Shown: positions 21,258 through 31,963, counted from the stretch's first letter. The stretch is DNA of 64,000 bases from Adiantum capillus-veneris (GCA_014529385.2 CM043950.1:67792435-67856434); one strand, 5' to 3'. Program-made: numbers and translations. Notes: generated by a model not told the origin, from the letters alone.

Positions 21258-21570
21258 CACCTGTTTGCTTGCTATTACACTTTTCTGAGGTCAGTACCAA
21301 GCCAATAAGGTAAGGCAAACTCAGTTCAATGCACATGTTTGCTTGGTACTGACCTCAAAAGATTTAAACAATGTTTGCTATTAGGATTTTCTGAGGTCAG
21401 TACCAAGCGAATAAGGGAAGGCAAACTCTGTTCGATGCACCTGTTCGCTTGGTACTGACCTCAAAAAATATAAGTGATGTCTGCTATTACACTTTTCTGA
21501 GGTTAGTACCAAGCAAATAAAGGAAGGCAAACTCTGTTCGATGCACCTGTTTGCTTGGTATTGACTTTTT
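21258..21570 (-). repeat. Outer subterminal hairpin array, right
   Basis: Three hairpin units lie head to tail at about 21272-21383, 21384-21488 and 21489-21565, each with arms GTCAGTACCAAGCRAATA and TTGGTACTGACCTC around a loop of about 40 bp. They are the inverted counterpart of the array at 1-250. The last arm is imperfect, with TATTGACT in place of TACTGACC; I take it as the outer edge of the element. Confidence 0.85.
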
Positions 21571-21630
21571 CTGAAATCTTAAGTCCCTTGTGCTGACAAA
21601 TGAAATGTCATTTTTTGTTATGCTATAGAG

Positions 21631-21987
21631 ATGCCTCATGCAAAGGCCACGCCTAGAAGGGCAAAACGTGACTCTTTGAATGCTCAATCAAGAAGACGTT
21701 GATATGAGGCGCACAAAGGTGTACTGCAAGAGCTGCAAAGGATCAAATGACACGTTCAACCGGCTATTCCATGTCTTCCTTTCCAGCGTGTAGTGCGAGA
21801 GATTTGCAAGCAGTGGAGAGTCGGCATGCGATGGGCCAACAATGCACTTCTTTGCCTTCAAGAAATTCCAGAAGACTACCTCGTTGAATTCTTCAGCGAT
21901 GGATATATACTGGCTGCCCATGCACACCGCGTTACTATCTTGCCGCAGGATTTGGGACACTCTTCGGAGACTGCGCTTTTGCTATGA
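21631..21987 (+). pseudogene. Divergent histone H3-fold gene beside the right TIR
   Basis: From ATG 21631 the product begins with a basic tail (ATPRRAKRDSLNAQSRRR). An ungapped histone H3 globular domain follows: RYEAHKGVLQELQ matches the alpha-N region, LPFQRVVREICKQW the start of helix 1, LLCLQEIPEDYLVEFFSDG helix 2, and AAHAHRVTILPQDLG loop 2 and the start of helix 3. The H3 C-terminus (ARRIRGE) is not present. Two in-frame TGA codons occur at Arg positions (just before YEAH, and within RIK-HVQP), so it is broken. The residue pair before helix 2 is RW, as in many CenH3 proteins, where canonical H3 has RF; there is no loop-1 insertion. An acceptor-like TTATGCTATAG lies just before the ATG. 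Confidence 0.8.
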
Positions 21988-22149
21988 TGGGCTGCTTCAG
22001 CCAGTACTCATCTGAGATATGCAAACAATGGATATTCTTAACATCCCCTCTCTCCATCCTCGTGCATGATAGATAAAGCCGTCTAGGGCTGAAATAAACA
22101 GCAGAAGGACAAGATCACGAGTCGAGAGAAACGACACAGATGGGCAGGC

Positions 22150-22720
22150 TGACATAGCCACATAGGGGCATGGGCAAGCAAGGGTGGACCTCGAGGCAGT
22201 CATGGAAGAAACAGAGACAAATATGGAGGAGCCAGCTAGACCCCAAAATGAGCAAGTCATGGAGGATCCGGAGCTAGTAAGGGCTGATGAGGGGCATGAG
22301 CAGGCCAGGGTGGACCCCGAGACATCTATGGAGGAACCAATATTGAAGGAAAATGAGCAAGGCATGGAGGATCCGGAGCCTGTGTGCCTATTAGGGAGGA
22401 CCCTGTGGCTGTTAGGGAGGAGCCTGAGGCAGCCAGGGATAAAGCTCAAGAAAGGGAAGGGCAAGGCTCTCCTTCACAAGGGCCATCCAATCAGGAGCCT
22501 TTATCAAATGAGTCGGTTATTTTAGAGTAAATCAACGAAGAGAATAAAGAGGAGTTGCAAGTTCTGTTTAGCACAGCACCTCTGCATGCACAGATACTGC
22601 TACCTGGAATGTCAGAGGAGGCCTGCATTTTCAACCTCGATCAACAAGACTTCCTGTGCATGCACATTTTCACCAACTCCAATGCAACGGATGGGGTCGT
22701 CAACATTGCTTTGTGGTAAT
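22150..22720 (+). pseudogene. Degenerate acidic, repeat-containing ORF
   Basis: The frame from about 22170 encodes two copies of a unit of about 45 residues (MEEPARPQNEQVMEDPE, MEEPILKENEQGMEDPE). After one frame change it continues VPIREDPVAVREEPEAARDK, and after a TAA it reads LQVLFSTAPLHAQILLPGM to a stop near 22715. It is highly acidic and probably disordered. No family is recognised. It could be a continuation of the H3-like gene's transcription unit, but no splice evidence links them. Confidence 0.4.
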
Positions 22721-22734
22721 TCTCATGCTCTTTA

Positions 22735-22995
22735 AAAGTCATGGTTGGTTCATTAAATGGCTCAGTACCAAGACATGGGTCAATACCAAGCGAGTCAGTG
22801 GCTTATGGAATTGGATAGTGATACTAATCGCTCGGTATTGACCCGTGTCTTCGCGAAAATCGTCAAGTTTTTCTTTATAAGTCACGCTTGGTTCATTAGA
22901 TGGCTCACTACCGCTAAGACATGGGTCAATACCAAGCGAGTCAGTGGCTTATGGAATTTGATAGCTGCCCCAGTCGCTCGGTATTGACTCATGGG
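22735..22995. repeat. Fourth hairpin array, tandem pair with GGGTCAATACCAAGCGAGT arms
   Basis: Two direct copies of about 125 bp (22738-22855 and 22878-22990). Each has arms GGGTCAATACCAAGCGAG and CGCTCGGTATTGACYC around TCAGTGGCTTATGGAATT. The core (TCAATACCAAGCGA) is a near match to the TIR hairpin core (TCAGTACCAAGCGA). Confidence 0.8.
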
Positions 22996-24089
22996 TTTGT
23001 GGGAGTGACAGCCCGCTAAAATATCTTAAGTCTAATCTCTACCATTGATTCATGTTAGGCACGCTGTCTCGCTTCTGCCCCCTGAGGTTCAAAACAAAAT
23101 ATACATGGGTGAAAGCATGTTAACGTGTCGCGCTTTTTGTGTTGGTTAACACTTTCAAGCTAGCACATTTTTAAAAATTTGGGCGTCCGGTAAAATTTTT
23201 ACAAATAATATCAAATTTTTTTGGAGGTTGTATATTTGGATTCCTTGTTTCAAGAGCTTTCTACTGATATATCATATGTTATAGACCTTAAAGATGTAGC
23301 TCATGTTATTATACTAGTTAGCATATGTCAAAATTGTGCTAGTTAGCATTGTCCGGGACATGAAAAAGTGTGACATGTTAACATGCCTTTACCCACATAA
23401 TAGATCCGCTGATATCGCCTATGATGCAGAACAACGTTTCCTTTTTGGCTCTGATGGACTGGTTTAGCCGAGTCAATTTTGATCTAGCATGCTTTCTGGT
23501 CACTGCATACAATCAATCGTGAGTTTTTTTTTGTCTTGTAAAAACCATGTTGCATTTAGAATCGTTCTCCTCATCTTTGATGGTTTTGGTGTAGTGATCA
23601 TTGAACATAAGATTTTTTATTACGCAAAATCCGGGCAAAGCAGGGCGTTTCACAATCGTGTAAAAATGTAAGGCACATCTGGGTACATTTGGAAGTAGTG
23701 TCTCTTTGTAATGTGTTGTTGACTCAAGTGGTTATGTATGTAGTGCCGCGAAAAAACTTGTATGCTGTGTAGAGTATATTTTGTTAGAACATGATCCAGG
23801 GAATACCATCCGGCACAAAGGGGTAATCGTGCCCACGTAGATTGATGACTATAGATGTGGCTGGTGAACTTGTTTGAATGCCTTGTTGCTCCTCAGTCAA
23901 ATTTTGGATGTACCGAACGTAAATAATCGTGTTGTTTCATTGTTTGCTGCAATGTTTGTATTAAAAGAAGCAACATCTTTACTTACTTTCCTATTATCAC
24001 ACTTCTACAGGAACTTTAATTACATAACTACACCCCCACTGATGTGCGACATTTTTTTGTAATGGCCATCCAGCATATTATAATTTTGG
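22996..24089. other. AT-rich non-coding stretch
   Basis: I see no conserved coding sequence, only short spurious frames. A GTTAGCA-type motif recurs near 23100-23370 (three times). Confidence 0.5.
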
Positions 24090-24097
24090 TAAACAGA

Positions 24098-24540
24098 TGT
24101 ACAAGGGGCAAGAGCTAAGGAGTTCGAACAGGCTCGTGTTAACAAAATGACGCAACGCTACAATCAGACTCAAGAAGTCGTTCAAAATATGCAAGAAGCA
24201 ATAAATCAATATTATGCGGACGTTGCAGAAGTAGAGGAATGGGCTACATGTTGACGGCAAGAGCAAGAACAGAGGGAAGCTTCAGAGGTACAAGGTGCAT
24301 GGGAAGCCATGGAAGAGGCCCATGATTTCAAACAACACGAAAGGATGCCCGAGACCAGCATCCCCAGAGGCAGAAGTAGTAGCAACCAGAGCAGAGGGAA
24401 GGGGAGCGGTGGCATCAACCGGGGGAGAGGACAAGGGACCAGTAAAAGAAATTGGGGGAGAGGGAAGGGGACCAGTGGTAACAACCGAGGGAGAGGATAG
24501 GGGACCAGTGGCACAAACCAGGGGAGAGGACAGTAGTAGG
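24098..24540 (+). pseudogene. Coiled-coil / RG-repeat ORF
   Basis: The frame reading AKEFEQARVNKMTQRYNQTQ (helical, charged, coiled-coil-like) passes a TGA at about 24252 (Arg fits). It goes on to a tail of about 12-residue repeats rich in Arg-Gly (NRGRGQGTS, NWGRGKGTS, NNRGRG, NQGRGQ), interrupted by TAG near 24499 (Gln fits) and ending at tandem TAG codons about 24537. RG tails commonly bind nucleic acid. The 5' end is not defined and an upstream exon is likely. The family is not recognised. Confidence 0.45.
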
Positions 24541-24849
24541 GAAAGGAATCAATAACTTGTATAAATCTTAACAGAAACAACACAATTTATAAATTTTTGA
24601 GACAATGAAAAGTGTACATTTTCTAAATATTGTTTGACTGCTACAAAATGTCTTTGTATTAGTCATTTTGAAGAGTACATCATGGTTTGCATGGCATCAA
24701 AGCTCATTGCGTGCACAAGGTATGTGACCTAGCTTCCGGTGGAAGCAATTAAGTGAAGTGTATTTGTGAGTGACTCCTTGCACAATTTTGTTTTCTCCTT
24801 GCGTCTTGGAATCTGAAAAGAAGAAAAATTTAGATTCTCTCTTAATGTA

Positions 24850-26420
24850 TTAAAGGCAATCAAAATTCATCCATTTAGTAAGCACCTTTCTATTATTGAG
24901 ACTGAATGCATACAATTCCGGCAAAAGTGGAAGTTCTTCACATGTAAGATCTACCCTAGGCTGTGCAAGAGCTGTGCTTGACATTGTCTCCATCACACTA
25001 AGTAGGCTATCTTGAAAGTAGAGATCCATTGATAAGGGTTTGTTCTCGAGGCTAGACTCTGTATCTTGGTCGAGTGGAATAAGCTGCCCACTAAGAAGAT
25101 GATATCTAAAATAGTAAAACGACACTATGAAATTTGGAGAGCTTATAATGAACTTGCAAATTATGGACTTCTTTTGCAAAATACAGATTTTTCTCGGTGA
25201 TTGTTTCCTATCCCAATTATCATCTAAAAAGTCCAAACAACTCTCAGACTTGCAAATGAACATTGTTGCGGTAGTTCTTATTTGCTCATCAAAGACAAAA
25301 TCTACAAACACTTCAAGAGGCATAAATAGTGCGCAACAAACTATTTTTGTGGCAATTGAATACTTGAGGGACTTTTGTATATCCTAAAACAACTTATTCC
25401 TAAATCTTTCAGTAGTTTGCGAAGCTGGCAAAGACCAATCCTTGTTGTCAAAGTATGGAAGTGACAAAGGATCTACACGACCTCAACCAATGGAAGTTAT
25501 CGGTTCCACATATGACATATCATAAAAGAATATTCCAATATCTGCAAGTTCCTTGTGTTGTTTTGCTCGGTACATTTGCTCACCAATAAATGCATGGAAA
25601 GCATCAAAAATCCCAACTATGCTCTCAACTGGTTGTCAATCTGTCCTATTCGATGGATAAATATCTGAAACATACCAAAGATGATATCCACCACTTAACC
25701 TTCGGCTATAATCATGCATTAAGTGAGATGCTCAAAATAAATTACAGTTCGGTCGATGCCTTGGAAAACTTGGAGGAGATGTTTGCAACGTCAAGTCTGC
25801 ATGCTGGAAAGCATGTTGTATGAGGACCTCTTTCACCCGCTTGCTTTGTGCACACACTTTAAACTCTTTAACTTGTCCCTTGAAAGCCTCCACGAAATCA
25901 TTGCGTTGCCTCCTCTTCCTCATCCTAGTTTGCAGTAGAACCCAACTTCTGATAGTTATTCGAAATGGTATCCATGCTTGATCATCTGTAGTATAACTGT
26001 AAAAAATGCTAACAAATTCAATGGTAGTGCTAGGCCTTCGAGAAGTCGTCATGGTGTGCACTAGAATACACAAAAAGGTTAGCCCAAATATGAAAAGGGG
26101 AAGAAGTTTTGAGAAGAAAGTAGAGCTACTCAAAGTCATATTTGAGCGGGAACATAGATACTAGATAGAGTCTTCAATGAAAGTTCTGATATTCCTCGGT
26201 TCAGAGTTAGTATGACTTATGGCATTTATGCCTTGAAAGCGTGAAATTGTGCAATTTGATGAACAAAAATAATATTTTCTCCCTTTTTTCTAAAAGAGCT
26301 TGGCTCCAAAATGTCGATTTTCAACGTAACGTTAGCCTCTTCCTCATTGGTCGAGTGCCACTCTCTCCCTAGAACTGAAAGGCCCAGAAGTGAGTCCAAC
26401 TTTCTCCTAATGGCAAGCAT
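24850..26420 (-). pseudogene. Decayed minus-strand gene of unknown function
   Basis: Pieces in order: MLAIRRKLDSLLGLSVLGRE (26420), a block from 26139 (TRMRKRRQRNDFVEAFKGQV), then SIVGIFDAFHAFIGEQMYRA at about 25620 with in-frame stops TGA and TAG. A block follows with MPLEVFVDFVFDEQIRTTAT and a final block ending at 24850. The layout (a D-M-x-Y-V-x-P motif, then about 45 residues later an aromatic VFVDFVFDE stretch) faintly resembles the unknown gene at 16.6-18.4 kb, which has DGMRYVHP and FYHGFVYYLYLQTD. I regard homology as possible and unproved. Confidence 0.4.
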
Positions 26421-26585
26421 GTTTTCTCTTTAGTCCATATCATAGTGACAAGCTCTACTTGGTGTTTGAGAGACATCGTCATCACAAGCATGATCTTAAG
26501 CATGCATACTACTTAAATTTGTGGACAATAAAAAGAGAACTAGTCTTATTGGACAAAAACATTAATCATTTCAAATAAACATTTA

Positions 26586-26925
26586 CATTTTCTTACTCTG
26601 TGTAGCATCATAAGCATTGACAAGGGTCATACTATCCTTAAGCTGTATTCCTTACATCCATCTAGCATCTTTAAAAGGGTAATTTTTGACCTTAATAAGA
26701 TACCATCCAATAATCTTACCATGTCGTAGTACCTTGTCCTCATGTTGAAGTATAGCTTCAGGTTGTAGTGCCTCTTCTTGAGCTTTGATTTCTGGAGGGT
26801 CTTAAATAATTGGATTTTTTGGTGGCTCTTCTTTGTAAGGTTTGAGTGGACTCACATGAAAAGAATTGTGTATGATCAAATGGTTGGGCAACTTGAGTTA
26901 ATAATCCATGTCATTGATTGGCTTT
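26586..26925 (-). pseudogene. Element D chromodomain remnant
   Basis: Minus-strand reading gives HVSPLKPYKEEPPKNP, then WYLIKVKNYPFKDARWM and a QLKDSMTLVNAYDAT tail, matching the chromodomain-bearing C-terminus of element A. In life such a domain directs integration to particular chromatin. Stops interrupt it. Confidence 0.7.
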
Positions 26926-26939
26926 AAGATTTGAAGGGG

Positions 26940-28090
26940 ACCATAGTATCTTTTTGCTAGTTTAGTGATGACCCGTAGAATTTTGCTAGTTTAGTGACGA
27001 CCCATAGAATTTTTTCCCTTCGTTTGCCTCAATCAAGCCTTGGGAAACTTGAGTAAGACCCAATAATTTTATATGAACATTAAGGCACTTTTGAAGCTTT
27101 TTTCCTTCATTGAGAGATGGATATAGTGTCCTTAATCTTTTGGAAAGATTCTTGTAGGTCACGGATATACTCATCAGCATCGAAGATTTTACCATGTACT
27201 TTGAGTAGCAAGGGACTTTTTGGTATTCCCTATGTTATCAAAAAGTGTCTTTCCCGTGGTGGCATGTATAGTATTATTTTACACATACTCTATAAGGGGT
27301 AAAGACTTCTCCCGTTGTGAGCATTGATCTACTTCTGTAACATAAGGCTCTAGGAGATTGAGAATCGTAAGATTGACTATCTCACTTTTGCCATCCATTT
27401 GTGGGTGATAGGCCGAAGATAAATTCAATCTTGTACCTACCATTCCAAAAGTTACTAGTCCTTCTAGGATCTCTATCTGACATGATGGATGTTGGAAATC
27501 CATGGTGTTTGAAAATATGTGATATAAAGAGGATTTCCATTTGGTGTGCCTTAATAGTCTTTTTGACAGGAATAAAGTGTGCTTGCTTGCTAAACCTATC
27601 GGCTATTGTCCATATTCTTGTATTTCCATGGATAGAATTGGGTAATCCAAAGATAAAATCCATGGATATACTTTCCCATGGAGAATTGGGGATAGGGAAT
27701 GGATGAAGTAATCCGGGTTACTTCCCTCTATCATACTTGGTACTTTAGCATACCACACATTTTGAAACATACTCTTGTAAGTCCACTTTCATGGTAGGCC
27801 AATAGAAGCACATTTCTTCTCCTCAGAGACTAGGTTGAATCCCTCGATGCCCCGTATAGAGAGGAGCATGGGATTCATACATGAATTTGTCACGAAGGGA
27901 GTGAGTAACACATAGCCTGTTGCCATGGAAAACATAACCATTCTGCAAGGTGAATGGTTTTGTTTTCTTCCCTAAGGCAAGGGTTGGCATTATGTCTTTA
28001 AAATGAGGGTCAATAGCGTACTCATCTATAATGGAATATAGATCATTGTGAGTTTCTATAGACACCGCATTTACCCTCAATCTCGTCACA
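26940..28090 (-). pseudogene. Element D integrase remnant
   Basis: Pieces MDFIFGLPNSIHGNTRIWTI (27663), IMSDRDPRRTSNFWNGR and YHPQMDGKSEIVNLTI carry the three expected acidic catalytic residues, including the Glu that is Lys in element A. The H2C2-type N-terminal region is at 27823-28089 (YESHAPLYTGHRGIQPSL). Frameshifts near 27450 and 27700 separate the pieces. Confidence 0.75.
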
Positions 28091-28129
28091 ATAATGCATT
28101 GACCACTTGATTATTATTACTAGCAATGT

Positions 28130-29390
28130 GAGCAATATGAAACTTAAATTGCAAAAGAAAATTCTCCCACCTCATTTTTTTTGTCAGAGAGCTTGGTTTG
28201 GGTTATGAAGTACTCGAGACTCTGGTGGTTCGTTCACAAAACAAATGAGGTCCCCAATAGACAATGCTTTCATGTGTCTACGGCATGTAGAATAGCTAAA
28301 AGCTCTTTTTCATACACGTCAAACACCCATTCATTTGTATTGAGCCTTCGGCTCTCATATGCTATGGCATGTCCTTTTTGAAGCAAAACTGCTTCAAGGC
28401 AATTGCCATAAGCATCACATTGGAACTCAAATGGCTTTAAAAGATCCGGAAGCAGAAGCCCTAGCTGGGAGGTAAGCTTCTCTTTGACCTTGTCAAAATA
28501 ATTTTTCGCTTTAGAATTCCATGAGTACTTAGCATTCTTCTTGGTTAAGTCATGTAATGGTCCTACTATTTGAGAAAAATTTTCTATGAAGTGTCTCTAA
28601 TATGCACACATACCAATAAATCTTCATAGATCATGTATATTCCTTGGATTAGGCCATGCTTTTATTACCTCCAACTTTGATGGATCCATAGGAATACCAT
28701 CTTGAGAGATAATATGACCTAAGTATTACATATTTTGAAGGTAAACCTTGTTCTTCCTCAAAGATCCAAAAATTACATGGAGATGATGCTTGTGCTCCTC
28801 CAAGGACTTGGAGTAGATGATGATATTGTCAAAGAACAATACAATAAACTTGCGGTGGGGTCTAATAATTTTCTTCATTAAACCATTGAACGTGGTTGAA
28901 GAATTTGTCAAACCAAAAGGCATGAAAAGATATTCATAAAGACCAGATGTTGTACGAAACACGGTCTTCACAATATCTTCATTCACTATCTTTATTTGAT
29001 GATAGCCACTTTTAAAGTCAATCCTATTGGAGTAGGTCAACCTTGTAGCTTATCAAACGAATCTTCTACTCGTGGTTCGGGAAATCTGTTTTTGATAGTG
29101 ATACAATTTAGTGCTCGATAGTCCACACACATGTGGTATGTACCCTCTTTCTTTTGCACTAAAAGGATTGGAGAGAAAAAGGGAAGGGATCTAGGCCTTA
29201 CCATCCCCTTGTCTACCAACTCATGTACTTGCGTCATAATCTCCTCTTGTTGAGCTTGAGATACTCTATAAGGAGGTTTATTAGGCAGTGAGCTCCCGGG
29301 TAGAAGCTCTATAATATGGTCATCATCCCCTCGTTTTGGAGGTAACTCCATAGTGATGTCATCAATAAATACATATCGGTTCATCTATCT
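28130..29390 (-). pseudogene. Element D reverse transcriptase / RNase H remnant
   Basis: 29384-29037 encodes the fingers region (VQKKEGTYHMCVDYRALN). 29040-28726 encodes the palm with IDFKSGYHQI, MPFGLTNSSTTFN and the catalytic box as LFFDNIIIYS; the second Asp of the usual DD pair is Asn, so it is inactive. RNase H pieces are at 28180-28500 (antisense view), broken by stops. Confidence 0.75.
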
Positions 29391-29538
29391 AGAAAATTAG
29401 ACAAATGTAACTCTTCTTGATTCCTACCACTTTGTTTTGTTATAACATGAGCATCATTTAGAGACTCTCTGACAAAAACCATGTACGAGGAAATTGAGCT
29501 TATCATTGAATTATCAAAATCAGGTGATTTTACAAGTG

Positions 29539-31561
29539 TTAAAGTACAATTGGACTCATTAGCATATATATATATATTCCCTTTTCCCTATAGGTGAAGT
29601 AAATTCTCCTTTTTGGGAGCTTCATGTTGGCATCCATGCGGTTGAACCATGGTGCCCCTAGGATAACATCTTCATGTTGGAGAGGAGAGATGAAAAAGTC
29701 TTCGTTATTGACATAGCTTTGGACATGAAGCCTCAACAACACCATATGAGTGAGTTTGGGAATTTTTGTATTCCCACTTTCAAAAGGAGTTTAGGATTTA
29801 ACCACATGGCCAAATTCTAGCCACAGTTTTGAGAGCATGGCTTGAAAGCAATTTTCCAGTACTACCTTGTGGAAGGATCTAGCCTTAAAAATAGTTGGAG
29901 ATTTATCCATATGGACAAATATTTAAGACACTGGTGATTCCCAAATTGGTCAACTTCCAGATCAAAGGAGTAACAAAGGCTTGTTGTCCCTTGAAAGCTC
30001 CATCGGTAGTTACATTTTATCCCATCTCGAAAGATTGAATGTCGAGATTAGTGGCCAACTTCATTGATATGAAGTTGTGAGTAGAGCTAGTGTCAAAAAG
30101 GATGAAGGCATCATGCTCCATCACCTTACCCCAAGCATAGGAAAGGGATGATCCTTTGCAATGAGCATCCTCTTTTGGAGCTTTCACCGTGGAAGCTCTT
30201 GGAGTCTCATTGCGGGCATTTCTTTTGGGGCAAGAATGATAGTCATGTCCTTGTTCCTCACACTCAAAGAAGTTATGATCTTTTCAAAAAGCCTCTAGCT
30301 CTTCAAGAGAGAGTTTGTTTTTACCTTTGTAAACTCCTTTCTTCTTGCTATTGTTACTGTTAATGTTGTTGGAATTGCCTTGGGATGAACTTTGAGCATT
30401 TTTCTTCCCCTTTGCATCATTTTGATCTTTGTTTTTCATGGGCTAGGCATTCCTTGTAGCCCCTTGTTGAAAATTGATACGCGATGCAACCATAGTGTGG
30501 TGGATGACTTTGGTGATAGAACTAGGCTGTTGGGAGTTGACATACTCGACCATTTCTTCAGGTAATCTCACACAAAATTGTTCCTTTTTCTCGATGAAGT
30601 CTATCTTTTTAAAGAGTGTAGCTTTGAGATGTAAATCCCAAAACGTGTCTACATATTTGTAGATAAACTCATGGGGAGTAGCTTCAAGATTCTCCATTCA
30701 TTAAGAATTATGTCCTTGGAATCACTTGCAAGTAATTCATTCATTACAAAAACTTGTAGAGTTCTCAATGTCCTTGGGGCTTCGCCATTCTCATGGAGAC
30801 TAGCCCACCATTGACCAACAAATTTTTTAAAGTGCATAGCTACATGGTGTATCTTGGAGGACTTTGTGAAGCTCTTGTCTCCAAAGTCCGCATGGAATTG
30901 CTGGATCAAGGTCAATAGTTTGTTAGTAGCACCAAAGGTTTCATCATAAGTGAGGTAAGAGATACTCTTTCCTCCCCCTTTGAAAATTTTTATGCTTTTG
31001 GGACCTTTTTCAATAAGGTTAGGATTTGTGATGTCCTCTCCTATTGTATTCTTTAGGAGAATAACCACTACTTTTTTTGAAAGAGGAGGAAGGTGAAGAA
31101 GAAGGAGAAGAGGATGACCTCTTTCTTGTCTTTTTATTCATTTATTTCCTCTCTTCCCTTTGGGAGTGATGAGGACAAAGATTATAAGATGATCTTTTCC
31201 TCTTGGGAGGAGTTGGGGATCGTCGAGACCACCATCTTCGTGGAGCCACATCTTCAGAGGAATGTAGAGATTCACTATCTTCTCATTCATTGGATTTCTC
31301 CTCTTCTCTTATTGGAGAGAGTATTATTTTGCAAGTCTCGACAAGAGGCTTTGTAATCTCCCTCTATTCTTGGAGAGGAAGGGAGATCCCATAAGCATGC
31401 AGTTGTTGAGTAACTTCCGTTTGCAAGGTAGGATTGCCCATAGCTTGTTGCAACCTAGTAACAAGATAGTTCACAAACATTGGGGCATCATCAGTAGCAC
31501 CTTCATGTACAAAATCAAAGTTGTCAATATTCATTCTACTCTCTTGATTATTGTTAGCCAT
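29539..31561 (-). pseudogene. Element D gag and protease remnants
   Basis: 31561-31364 is the gag N-terminus (MNIDNFDFVHEGATDDAPMF). 31068-30649 is gag core (FGATNKLLTLIQQFHADFGD) and 30697-30443 is more gag. A degenerate protease-side segment 29745-29539 has FFISPLQHEDVILGAPWF. Order and similarity to element A make the assignment clear; several frames are needed. Confidence 0.7.
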
Positions 31562-31963
31562 GCTTATTAAACTTACGTGTATGCTACTTTGTGCTTTGGT
31601 ACCCTCAAAAACCTTATTTGCTACTCTTCTTTACCTTTGAAAATTAGTTCTCAAGCAGCCACATTTGTGGTTCAGAGACTGTTGACAAAAAATAATAGTC
31701 GAGAGGATCTAACATATATATCCTGGTTGATTATGGTTCCTTGTGAGCTATCTAGTAGCTCGATATTGGTTAAGCCAAAGGAAAGCCCGAAGAGACTCCA
31801 TTATTAAGTCTATAGTTCTCAATAGTGTACCTCCAACTAAGCCCTTTTCAACTAGGATAATAGATCCCTGTGCTACTTACCCTCTTGCAATGAACAGGTC
31901 GAACCTGGAAAATTGACCTCACTTCTTAAGCAAGAAAGGAGAAACCAATATCCTTAATACCAA
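31562..31963 (-). other. Element D 5' leader with degenerate primer-binding site
   Basis: Non-coding leader between gag and LTR. The minus-strand TGGTATTAAGG next to the LTR is a decayed form of TGGTATCAGAGC, the initiator-tRNA-Met site seen in element A. Confidence 0.65.

Larger units (their letters stand above)
1..21570. mobile_element. Giant DNA transposon with multi-kilobase terminal inverted repeats (family not identified)
   Basis: The first 3.0 kb reappears in inverted orientation at about 19.1-21.6 kb, including matching hairpin clusters, a matching two-exon gene and matching 125-bp tandem repeats. Between the two copies lie a plus-strand DDE-type transposase and a convergent minus-strand gene. 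Removing the CACTA element (about 8.1 kb), the solo LTR (about 0.9 kb) and the LTR-element fragment (about 1.2 kb) leaves roughly 11.4 kb. The left end may lie slightly outside the window because the hairpin array is already under way at base 1; the right end is placed where the last hairpin unit decays. No target-site duplication can be read for that reason. I infer a single autonomous-type element from the TIR plus transposase layout; I do not recognise the superfamily. Confidence 0.75.
19090..21570 (-). repeat. Right long terminal inverted repeat of the giant element
   Basis: This is the inverted partner of 1-3005. It holds, from the inside outwards, 125-bp tandem repeats (19110-19375), an inner hairpin array (19832-20098), the coiled-coil gene (20295-20847), a tandem duplication of about 110 bp (about 21020-21130 and 21135-21244, nearly identical) and the outer hairpin array. 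It lacks the solo LTR and so shows the empty site of that insertion. Small insertions and deletions separate the two TIRs, so they have diverged since the last conversion or transposition. Confidence 0.85.

Noticed and set aside
26986-27706. Plus-strand frames overlapping element D
   Set aside because: Antisense shadows of the integrase.
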